The notes below the pieces were generated by a model, which was given only the letters and a program-made list of their open reading frames with translations, had not been told where the DNA came from and ran no database searches. Below, one piece after another: positions 1 through 6,200 of a stretch of DNA of 7,192 nucleotides. Both the position numbers and the translations under genes were made by a program. Origin of the DNA: Campylobacteraceae bacterium (lineage in GTDB: Bacteria > Campylobacterota > Campylobacteria > Campylobacterales > Sulfurovaceae); the NCBI GenBank assembly GCA_027083895.1, contig JALWMN010000051.1, positions 1 to 7,192 of the forward strand, in the 5' to 3' direction. The number at the start of each line of letters is the position of its first letter. The stretch's first letter is position 1.

Positions 1-1059
1 TGGTTTGCCAAATATTCTAACAAAAGAGTGTGCAGTGAATGCAGAATCTGGCACCTCTATAATAGGATTGTTCGATTCGCTTTTTGCTTTATACGCTCCG
101 CTTGCTCCTGGGCTATAGAATGTATAGTTTAGTGGTAAGCCAAGTATGGCTCTAAGGTGCAAGGCAAATTCGCTTTGGCTTTGAGTAATTAGAGTTACCA
201 TTCCTGTATCGTGTGGGCGTGGGCTTAGCTCGCTAAAGTAGACTTCGTCGCCCTTTACAAAGAACTCTACACCAAAGATTCCGCGACCGCCTAAGCCATC
301 AGTTACTGCTTTTGCAATCTCTTGAGCTTTTTTTAAAGCTATATCGCTCATTTGCATTGGCTGCCAGGATAGTATATAATCGCCATCTTGCTGAATATGC
401 CCAATGGGTTCGCAAAAGATTGTCTCTTTTTCGTTTCTTGCAGTAAGAAGCGTAATTTCGTAGTCGAATTTTATAAACTCTTCTACTATTAATTCGCTTG
501 CATCGCCACGTGCTTCTTTTGCAATTTCGTAAGATTTTTCTAAATCAGCCCCGCTTTTTGCAATAGATTGCCCATGACCAGAGCTGCTCATAACTGGCTT
601 AATAACACATGGGAAACCAAGCTCTTTTGCAGCCTCTTTTAATTCATTTAAAGTTTTTACAAAACGATATCTGCTAGTTTTTAGCCCCAAATCTTCGGCA
701 GCAAATTTACGGATATTTTTTCGGTTCATTGTTTTATTAACCGCTTCAGCATTTGGAATAACATGAAAGCCAAGCTCTTCGGCATCAAAGAGGGCATCGA
801 TATTAATAGCTTCTACTTCTGGTAGAATGTATGTCGGATTATACTTTTTAATTACATATAAGAGTGCTTTTCGATCAAGCATATCTACAACAACAGCTTT
901 ATTTGCAACTAAATGTGCGGGTGCATTTTCGTACTTATCTACCGCAATTACCTCTACTCCTAAGCGTTGAGCCTCAATTGCTACCTCTTTTCCAAGCTCT
1001 CCAGAGCCAAGTAGCATAATAGAAATTGAGTTCTCTTTAAGCGGGGTTGTAAAAGTCAT
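1..1059 (-). CDS. purT: Formate-dependent phosphoribosylglycinamide formyltransferase 2 (PurT), C-terminus cut by window edge
   Basis: PurT makes formyl-GAR from GAR, formate and ATP in the cytoplasm, the folate-independent route for the third step of purine synthesis. The 353 visible codons match the E. coli protein as I remember it along their whole length. Residues 18-25 read GSGELGKE (N-terminal fold). [10 protein letters not shown] (155-164) is the ATP-grasp glycine-rich loop. E265 and E277 (in GVEFF and [12 protein letters not shown]) are the expected magnesium ligands, and SPRPHDTG spans 279-286. The last residues are VRIFGKP, after which E. coli PurT has about 36 more residues, so only the C-terminal tail is missing. 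The ATG at 1059 is preceded by AAGGA with suitable spacing. Upstream on the same strand lies rpsU, separated by a terminator, so purT probably has its own promoter. No frameshift or missing key residue is visible. Confidence 0.97.
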   Translation of the reverse strand, partial: MTFTTPLKENSISIMLLGSGELGKEVAIEAQRLGVEVIAVDKYENAPAHLVANKAVVVDMLDRKALLYVIKKYNPTYILPEVEAINIDALFDAEELGFHVIPNAEAVNKTMNRKNIRKFAAEDLGLKTSRYRFVKTLNELKEAAKELGFPCVIKPVMSSSGHGQSIAKSGADLEKSYEIAKEARGDASELIVEEFIKFDYEITLLTARNEKETIFCEPIGHIQQDGDYILSWQPMQMSDIALKKAQEIAKAVTDGLGGRGIFGVEFFVKGDEVYFSELSPRPHDTGMVTLITQSQSEFALHLRAILGLPLNYTFYSPGASGAYKAKSESNNPIIEVPDSAFTAHSFVRIFGKP

Positions 1060-1080
1060 TTAAAGTCCTTGTGTATTAGT

Positions 1081-1142
1081 TATTGGTATACTGGTGTACT
1101 GGTTTAATTGATACAAATAACCAATATACCAATGCACCAATA
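1081..1142. repeat. Imperfect inverted repeat built from octamers
   Basis: Arms 1081-1104 and 1119-1142 are complementary at 19 of 24 positions around a 14-nt spacer. Each arm is itself a short tandem array with period 8. The left arm reads TGGTATAC, TGGTGTAC, TGGTTTAA from 1084. The right arm reads CCAATATA, CCAATGCA, CCAATAAT from 1121. The element lies about 20 bp before the purT start, inside its probable leader, so it could fold in the mRNA. It may equally be a dispersed intergenic repeat with no regulatory role. Confidence 0.65.
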
Positions 1143-1159
1143 ATAAATCAACAAAAGTA

Positions 1160-1165
1160 ATTCTA
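1160..1165 (-). promoter_or_regulatory. Candidate -10 box for purT
   Basis: The minus strand reads TAGAAT here, preceded by a T-rich stretch (AACTTTTTTCGG) but no recognisable -35 box. Weak -35 elements are common in Campylobacterota housekeeping promoters. Transcription would start near 1153 and give a leader of about 95 nt containing the inverted repeat at 1081-1142. The call rests on the motif and its position only. Confidence 0.4.
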
Positions 1166-1204
1166 CCGAAAAAAGTTAATAGTAGATTAAATATAGAATA
1201 GTTT

Positions 1205-1248
1205 AAAAAAGTGGAAGCCAAAAGCTTTATATCTTTTGCTTTTGGCTT
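1205..1248 (-). terminator. Rho-independent terminator of rpsU
   Basis: A perfect 11-bp stem pairs AAGCCAAAAGC (1215-1225) with GCTTTTGGCTT (1238-1248) around a 12-nt loop. Read on the minus strand it starts 8 bp after the rpsU stop. It is followed, after CCAC, by six T residues (1210-1205). This fits termination of rpsU before purT. The stem has only modest GC content and the T tract is offset by four bases, so some read-through is possible. Confidence 0.75.
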
Positions 1249-1256
1249 TAAGCTTT

Positions 1257-1469
1257 TTAGAGTCTAGCTTCGTATCTTCTAAGCATATAGAGTTTCTTAA
1301 GAATTTTCTTTCTTGTAGCGATTTTCTCTTTTTTACGTCTCTCTGCAGGTTTTTCGTAATGCTGTCTTGCTCTTGCTTCTGTAACGATCAAGTTTCTATC
1401 GCACTGTCGTTTGAACTTTCGGTATGCTTCATCAAAACTCTCTCTAGAACCTACTAAAATCCCAGGCAC
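1257..1469 (-). CDS. rpsU: Small ribosomal subunit protein bS21
   Basis: bS21 is a small basic protein of the 30S subunit, located near the 3' end of 16S rRNA, where it helps translation initiation. The predicted 70 residues begin [21 protein letters not shown] and contain [19 protein letters not shown], then a very basic run ending in [11 protein letters not shown]. This matches bS21 throughout, with the length usual in Campylobacterota. I choose the GTG at 1469-1467 as start. It restores the family N-terminus MPGI and sits 8 nt after the AAGGGGG core of a near-perfect Shine-Dalgarno sequence. An in-frame GTG at 1478 would add three residues but lies inside that Shine-Dalgarno. The gene appears monocistronic, with a terminator just downstream and a candidate promoter about 210 bp upstream beyond the hairpin-rich element. 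Confidence 0.96.
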   Translation of the reverse strand: MPGILVGSRESFDEAYRKFKRQCDRNLIVTEARARQHYEKPAERRKKEKIATRKKILKKLYMLRRYEARL

Positions 1470-1473
1470 TAAA

Positions 1474-1484
1474 ATCACCCCCTT
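1474..1484 (-). promoter_or_regulatory. Strong Shine-Dalgarno deciding the rpsU start
   Basis: The minus strand reads AAGGGGGTGAT, one mismatch from the full anti-Shine-Dalgarno complement AAGGAGGTGAT, followed by TTTA and the GTG at 1469. The extended match compensates for the weaker GTG codon and excludes the upstream GTG at 1478, which is part of this motif. Confidence 0.8.
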
Positions 1485-1516
1485 CCATTTCCAAATTAAA
1501 CACTTTGTGTTTAATT

Positions 1517-1551
1517 TGAGCTCAGAGCTTAGAGCCGAGAGCGTAGAGCTA
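1517..1551. repeat. Tandem heptamer array, left arm (AGAGCNN)
   Basis: Five consecutive 7-bp units read TGAGCTC, AGAGCTT, AGAGCCG, AGAGCGT, AGAGCTA. The AGAGC core starts at 1524, 1531, 1538 and 1545, an exact period of 7. The array forms the left arm of the composite element. Its conserved five-base core and variable last two bases resemble short tandemly repeated repetitive sequences described in other bacteria. Confidence 0.8.
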
Positions 1552-1620
1552 ATAAAGTGGCTTCGCCTTTTTTATTGCGGCAAAGCCGCAGATAACAAAC
1601 GCAGCGTAGCTGCACAATAA

Positions 1621-1655
1621 GCTCTATGCTCTGAGCCCTTAGCTCTAAGCTAAAC
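1621..1655. repeat. Tandem heptamer array, right arm (GCTCTNN)
   Basis: Units GCTCTAT, GCTCTGA, GCCCTTA and GCTCTAA start at 1621, 1628, 1635 and 1642. A degenerate GCTAAAC starts at 1649 and runs into the outer hairpin. This is the same heptamer as the left array in inverted orientation, also in exact 7-bp phase. Confidence 0.8.
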
Positions 1656-1677
1656 ACGTAGTGTTTTAGAAAATTGC

Positions 1678-1706
1678 TTGAAATTATACATGATTTATAT
1701 TAAAAT
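1678..1706 (+). promoter_or_regulatory. Promoter of nnr
   Basis: TTGAAA (1678-1683) and TAAAAT (1701-1706) are separated by exactly 17 bp, a good match to a housekeeping sigma-70 promoter. Transcription would start near 1713, about 26 nt before the nnr start codon. A Shine-Dalgarno AAAGG lies at 1726-1730, 8 nt before the ATG. Confidence 0.6.
1683..1688 (-). promoter_or_regulatory. Candidate -10 box for rpsU, overlapping the nnr -35 box
   Basis: The minus strand reads TGTATAAT, a perfect TATAAT preceded by TG. No good -35 box is present. Transcription would begin near 1676 and run through the whole palindromic element before reaching rpsU, giving a leader of roughly 205 nt. The box shares base 1683 with the -35 element of the divergent nnr promoter. 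Confidence 0.5.
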
Positions 1707-1738
1707 AAGTTCAGTAGAACTCTAAAAAGGTAGAAAAG

Positions 1739-3136
1739 ATGCAAAAACTCTTTAAAGATTGCTATGGGATGGATCAAAAGTGTTACGAAGAGTATAATTT
1801 AACAGAAGATATCTTAATGGAGCATGCTGCAACTGCTCTTGAAGAGTGTGTACGTAAAAATCTGAAAAAGGGTAAAAAGGTAATGGTTGTTGCAGGGCCA
1901 GGGAATAATGGAGCAGATGGTATTGTGGCAGCCCGTTTGCTTAAAGGAGACTACAAAGTACGGCTCTATCTTCCATTTGGTGCAAAATCAAAGATGGCAA
2001 AGTTGCAGTTAGAGCGGGCAAAGAGTCTCGGTGTAAAGATTGTAAAGAAGCTTAAAAAGGCCGATCTTTTTATAGATGCACTCTTTGGAGCAGGGCTTAA
2101 TAGAGAGCTTAATAGCGAGAGTCAAACAATTATAGAGAGAATGAATGCATTAAGTGGATATAAATTAGCGTGCGATATTCCAAGTGGATTAAGTAAAGCG
2201 GGTTATCCCAATCCAGTTGCTTTTAGAGCAGATAAAACTATTACGATGGGGGCACTTAAAGAGGCTCTCTATCTCGACGGGGCAAAAGATTATGTGGGGA
2301 AAATCAAGGTAGCTAATTTAGGCGTTAGTCGCAAACTCTATGAAGATCCAACAGATACTTTTTTACTAGAGAAAAAAGATTTTAAGCCACCACTTCGAAA
2401 AGAGCAAAATTGCCATAAAGGAACTTTTGGGCATGCTGCAATTTTTGCAGGAGAAAAAGAGGGAGCAGCAATAATTGCTGCAATGGCTGCTACACGCTTT
2501 GGTGCAGGTTTAACAACAATTATACACAATAGAGATTTTCCAATTCCACCCTATCTAATGCATGCTAACACAACACCACATAATACAACAGCAATTGCTA
2601 TTGGTATGGGGTTAGGTAATTATTATGATGATGAGGTACTCAAAAAAGAGGTGATTAATGTCAAGATACCGGTAGTTTTAGATGCAGATGCTCTTTCGAA
2701 TCCAAAACTTCTAAAGATAGTGCAGCAAGAGCGAGAGGTGGTTATTACACCACACCCAAAAGAGTTTCAAAGGGTGCTTAAAATTTTGGAGGGAAGAGAG
2801 GTTTCTGTAGAGGAGATACAGAAAAACCGCTTTGAATTTGCCCGAAAATTCAGTTTAGATTACCCTTATGTTACACTTTTACTCAAAGGTGCAAATCCAA
2901 TTATTGCAAAAAATGGAAAACTTTATCTCAATCCATTAGGTGATCGTGTTTTAGCTAAGGGAGGTAGCGGCGATGTTTTAAGTGGCTTAATAGCATCTCT
3001 TTTAGCACAAGGATATAGCGGACTTGAAGCTGCAATACATGCTTCTTTAGCTTTGGCACTTGCTTCAAGAGAGTTTAAAAAACCTAGTTACTATTTGCTT
3101 CCACTTGATATTATAGATCTCCTCCAAAGAGTATAA
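1739..3136 (+). CDS. nnr: Bifunctional NAD(P)H-hydrate repair enzyme (epimerase plus ADP-dependent dehydratase)
   Basis: This cytoplasmic enzyme repairs damaged NADH and NADPH. Its N-terminal YjeF_N domain (about residues 1-205) interconverts the R and S forms of NAD(P)HX. Its C-terminal ribokinase-like domain (about 215-465) dehydrates the S form back to NAD(P)H using ADP. The epimerase half shows GPGNNGADG (53-61), DALFGAGL (113-120) and DIPSGL (146-151). The dehydratase half shows HKGTFGHAAIFAGE (226-239), LDADAL (314-319), TPHPKEF (337-343) and the phosphate-binding AKGGSGDVLSG (406-416) with D412. The 465-residue length is somewhat below that of E. coli YjeF/Nnr, and both domains look complete. 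The ATG at 1739 has a Shine-Dalgarno at the right distance and gives a typical N-terminus, LFKDCYGMDQKCYEE. The gene is divergent from rpsU and probably monocistronic. The surface-protein gene downstream has its own regulatory region. Confidence 0.96.
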   Translation: MQKLFKDCYGMDQKCYEEYNLTEDILMEHAATALEECVRKNLKKGKKVMVVAGPGNNGADGIVAARLLKGDYKVRLYLPFGAKSKMAKLQLERAKSLGVKIVKKLKKADLFIDALFGAGLNRELNSESQTIIERMNALSGYKLACDIPSGLSKAGYPNPVAFRADKTITMGALKEALYLDGAKDYVGKIKVANLGVSRKLYEDPTDTFLLEKKDFKPPLRKEQNCHKGTFGHAAIFAGEKEGAAIIAAMAATRFGAGLTTIIHNRDFPIPPYLMHANTTPHNTTAIAIGMGLGNYYDDEVLKKEVINVKIPVVLDADALSNPKLLKIVQQEREVVITPHPKEFQRVLKILEGREVSVEEIQKNRFEFARKFSLDYPYVTLLLKGANPIIAKNGKLYLNPLGDRVLAKGGSGDVLSGLIASLLAQGYSGLEAAIHASLALALASREFKKPSYYLLPLDIIDLLQRV

Positions 3137-3155
3137 ATATCCAAATTATGGATAT
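3137..3155. promoter_or_regulatory. Operator-like 19-bp palindrome, distal copy
   Basis: ATATCCA-AATTA-TGGATAT begins at the base after the nnr stop codon. Its 7-bp arms are perfect inverted copies. It matches the proximal copy at 3234-3252 in 17 of 19 positions, with differences only in the central spacer. That pattern is expected of paired binding sites for a dimeric regulator. A role as an nnr terminator is possible but weak, because the stem is AT-rich and no immediate T run follows. Confidence 0.6.
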
Positions 3156-3194
3156 ATATTATTTATATTTTTCATAAAATTTACATTTTTTAAG

Positions 3195-3222
3195 TTGTGG
3201 TATATATTTGCTTTGATAGAAT
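3195..3222 (+). promoter_or_regulatory. Candidate promoter of the large surface-protein gene
   Basis: TTGTGG (3195-3200) and TAGAAT (3217-3222) are 16 bp apart. The -10 box is good and the -35 box matches only in TTG. Transcription would start near 3229, placing the proximal palindrome at about +6 to +24, a typical repressor position, and the distal copy around -90 to -75. Confidence 0.5.
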
Positions 3223-3268
3223 TTGCACAAAAAATATCCATAATATGGATATATTAAAGGGTGCAAAT
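3221..3268. repeat. 8-bp inverted repeat bracketing the proximal palindrome
   Basis: ATTTGCAC (3221-3228) and GTGCAAAT (3261-3268) are exact inverted copies. They flank the proximal palindrome and end directly before the start codon. The right copy includes the last G of the Shine-Dalgarno AAAGGG. If both arms are transcribed, a nested stem could mask the ribosome binding site. The left arm overlaps the -10 box, so with the predicted start it would not be in the mRNA and any role would be at the DNA level. Confidence 0.5.
3234..3252. promoter_or_regulatory. Operator-like 19-bp palindrome, proximal copy
   Basis: ATATCCA-TAATA-TGGATAT has the same 7-bp arms as the distal copy, with centres 97 bp apart. 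It lies between the candidate transcription start and the Shine-Dalgarno at 3256-3261. Its arms can extend to 8 bp (ATATCCAT and ATGGATAT around AAT), so it could also form a small hairpin in the leader. I do not recognise the regulator family. Confidence 0.65.
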
Positions 3269-6200
3269 ATGATGTCAATGAAAAAAATGATCATTTTGGT
3301 CTTTTTGTTTAGTAGTGGAATATTGCAAGCAGCTTTTGTAAATGTTACCACTAAGTATGGGAAAACAGGTGGGATTATTGGTCCCCTTAATACAACTGGC
3401 GATAAGGTAAATGGTAGAGATATATGCCCGAATAATCCTACACCAGGTTGTGACTTTTCGGATGACCCAGGGTATAACAATAATGATACAGTAGAGGATC
3501 CAAGTGATGATAGTTATAGTGGCGATTTACTTGTAAGAACTAATGATAATTTTGAAGTAATAGCTGGATGGACATGGAAAGGAAATGCTGGAGGTGATGA
3601 AGAGGTTGTAACGATTACTGGAACATTACCATTAAAAGATGGTAAAGCCTATTATGAGTGGACGCAGTTACCAGGCTCTTGTGACCCTGAAAATTCTACT
3701 ATTTCTGAAGATAAGCAGACAATAGTTTGTGTTAGAAAAGATTTTGATAAAAACGATGCAGGTACATACTCAGAAGATTTAATTTTTAATGTTAGGGTTC
3801 TAGGTGGTACACCTAATGGTACACAACCTGGAGATATTAAGTTTAAAGTAGAGGCTCCTAATGCTGATGCACAAGAGGATACTACTGATGGATACTCTTT
3901 AACTGTTACAGCATCTCCTAGATGGAATATAGATAAAGCTTTTGGTGCTTATGCTATTCGTTCGGGACAAAAGGTAGTGATTGATGGCGAAGAGAAGTCT
4001 GGATTTATTATTGATTACCGTATCTTAATAGAGACTGATGAAGTAAAAGGAGAAGTAGACAATGTATTTTCACTTTTAGGAAATGAGTCATTAGGAAAAG
4101 ATGCAACTATTACATTTAAAGATGATATTTCCAAAATTTCACCAAATGCAAAACTCTTAGAGTGTAGAACTACTGGAAGAGCATATAATGATATGAGTGG
4201 AAATAATAAGTTAAGAGATGGTTATGAAGGGGGTAATCTTCCAATAAGTTTCTCGGGTCCAGGTTCTACTAAAGAGAGTCAAACAGCTTCTCATATTCCA
4301 CAGCTTAAAGGAGAGCAAGTTCCAACTTGTACTCAAAATGGAAGCACCATTGATGTAAAAATAGAACATGTAGATGCTACATTAGATCACTATCCTACAA
4401 AAGATTATGATGGTAGAGACTTACCTGTAAATAGAGCAATTGCTTCTATATTAACCATCTCTATTTTTGTTCCATTAGATGATGTGAAAGCAGGAGATAA
4501 TGGTACGGTAGATTGTGATGGTTATGGTGTAGGCAGAAGTGATTGTGATGATGGTGAGTTGCATACAGAAAACTATATAACTAATTTCAATCCTGTTTCT
4601 GAAAGTGGAGTACAAAACTTTGCGGGTCAAGGTGAGAGTGAAAAAGATAACTATGTAAGATATACACTTTATTACTCTGCTGGAGGTTTTGATAAATTTT
4701 ACTGGGGTGACAAAAATAGCGTATGGAACCCTCCTGCAGGGCAAACAAGAACGAGACAAGGTGACAGATTTGTAAGTAAAGGGTATGAGTGGTCATCAAG
4801 ATTATACTCAGTGAATAATGGCGGAACTGACCAAACTACAGATAGTTTTTGTGATGTAATAGATGCAAACTATATGGAGATAATTAAGTATAGTGAAAAG
4901 ACTAATTATACAGATACAAGATATCTTCATGAAGATGACTTACCATTTATAGTTTATACAGGTATAGGTAAAGGTGATCCAGACAACCATTTATATAATG
5001 GAGCCAAAATTACCGATTATTACGATATTGAGTTTGCAGGAGATTATGAAGATGACTCTTTTTTACCTTCGAATAATAATAATAGACAAGATAATGATGT
5101 AAGTGATAAAATAAAAGCAGAGTGTAATGCTCCTGCTAAAAAATGGTATAAAACTATTGATGAAGCAAGATTAAACAGTCCAATAGGTGCAGTTACGAAA
5201 GTTAGATGGAGATTAAAAGAAGGTATGGTATTAGCACCAGGTCAAGGGAATTACTGGATGCTATTACATAGAGTAAGAGATGTAAGAGCAGATAATGGGA
5301 CACCACTTAAAGCTGGAGATATGATGGTAAATTATGGTGTCCATATGTTTGATGGAAATAAAGGCGAGTGGGGCAAGAATAGCTATATTCCTCATGGCTT
5401 GGACGATAATGGCATGCCTGAGAATTATCAAAATGGAACAGGTGATAGAATGTTCTACACTGGTGCGAAAGTTCGTATTAAAAAGAGTGCAAGTAGAACA
5501 AGTGCAACTACTGGTGATGAGGTGACATATACTCTAAATAGTTCTTTTACTGATGATGTTGGAAGTGAAGGCTTAGAAGGTGATGTGAAAATTATTGATG
5601 TTCTTCCGAAAGATTTTAAATATAAACAAGGCTCAGTTACTCCATATGATGAGTTTGGTGAACCAACAATAGGAACATGTGCTGATGCATTAGATATAAA
5701 CTCTTCAACAACACCATGTAAAGATGGTGAAAATCAGGTACTTATATGGGATTTAGGGCAAAGACCAATTAATGCACCAGAAATTCCAGATTTAAACTAT
5801 ACAGTTTTAATTGGAGCAGCTGCAAATGTTGGCACTAATACCAATGTAGTAAAAATTGAGTCTTCTACAGATGCATCTCCAGTAAGTCAAAGAAAAGCAG
5901 AGATAGGATTAAGTATTAATATTCCATCATCAATTAATATAGTAAAAACTACAGAGGAGAACCCAGATTATCCAAGCAAAAGAGAGAGTACAAACGTTCC
6001 AAAAGATATTTTCTTTAAAATGGATATGCGTAATGGTAAAAATGGTGATATTACAGATGTTGATGTTATAGATATTCTACCGTTTGTTGGAGATGGGGAT
6101 AAGGTTATTAATTTCAATGATTTAAAAGTTAGTAGAAAAGTACCAACTAGTTTCCATGGAACAATGAAATTTCATAATGCAAGTTTTGGTCAGCATCCTA

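Larger units (their letters stand above)
1493..1671. repeat. Composite palindromic element: heptamer arrays and triloop hairpins
   Basis: This roughly 180-bp noncoding block is built symmetrically. The outer left hairpin has a perfect 11-bp stem with loop TTT (1493-1517). The outer right hairpin pairs AAACAC and GTGTTT around loop GTA (1652-1666). Inside these, the arms 1518-1550 and 1620-1650 are inverted copies, matching at 25 of 31 aligned positions. Between the arms are three small hairpins. GGC-TTC-GCC lies at 1559-1567 with an AT-rich stem extension and a T6 run. TGCGGC-AAA-GCCGCA lies at 1576-1590. GCAGC-GTA-GCTGC lies at 1601-1613. A 69-codon open frame (1411-1620) crosses the element but has no coding features. 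The block lies in the probable rpsU leader. It resembles dispersed intergenic repeats, but I cannot name a family. Confidence 0.75.

Noticed and set aside
1236..1457. 73-codon plus-strand open frame
   Set aside because: It is antisense to rpsU, which explains the DNA fully. The peptide has a Cys/Phe/Ser-rich composition typical of a reverse-frame shadow.
1559..1573. Plus-strand terminator formed by GGC-TTC-GCC and T6
   Set aside because: No plus-strand gene ends upstream. The hairpin is one of several similar ones in the composite element, so it is described there.
1411..1620. 69-codon plus-strand open frame
   Set aside because: It overlaps the rpsU 5' end antisense and then reads through the palindromic repeats. 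There is no convincing Shine-Dalgarno and no recognisable domain.
2338..2529. 63-codon minus-strand open frame inside nnr
   Set aside because: It is antisense to the conserved dehydratase domain of Nnr, with no support of its own.
3137..3180. Terminator for nnr
   Set aside because: The 7-bp AT-rich stem is followed by mixed A and T without a prompt T run. Its near-identical copy before the next gene makes a binding site the better explanation.
3198..3212. Possible sigma-54 promoter (TGG...TTGC)
   Set aside because: The GG and GC dinucleotides are 11 bp apart instead of 12, and the -24 element reads TGGTAT rather than TGGCAC.
3190..3480. 96-codon minus-strand open frame across the surface-protein promoter
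   Set aside because: It would overlap the operator region and the signal-peptide coding part of the strongly supported plus-strand gene. No ribosome binding site or family match was seen.
4475..4799. Two overlapping minus-strand open frames and a further plus-strand one at 5334-5525
   Set aside because: All lie inside the continuous 1308-codon frame of the surface protein and have shadow-like composition.
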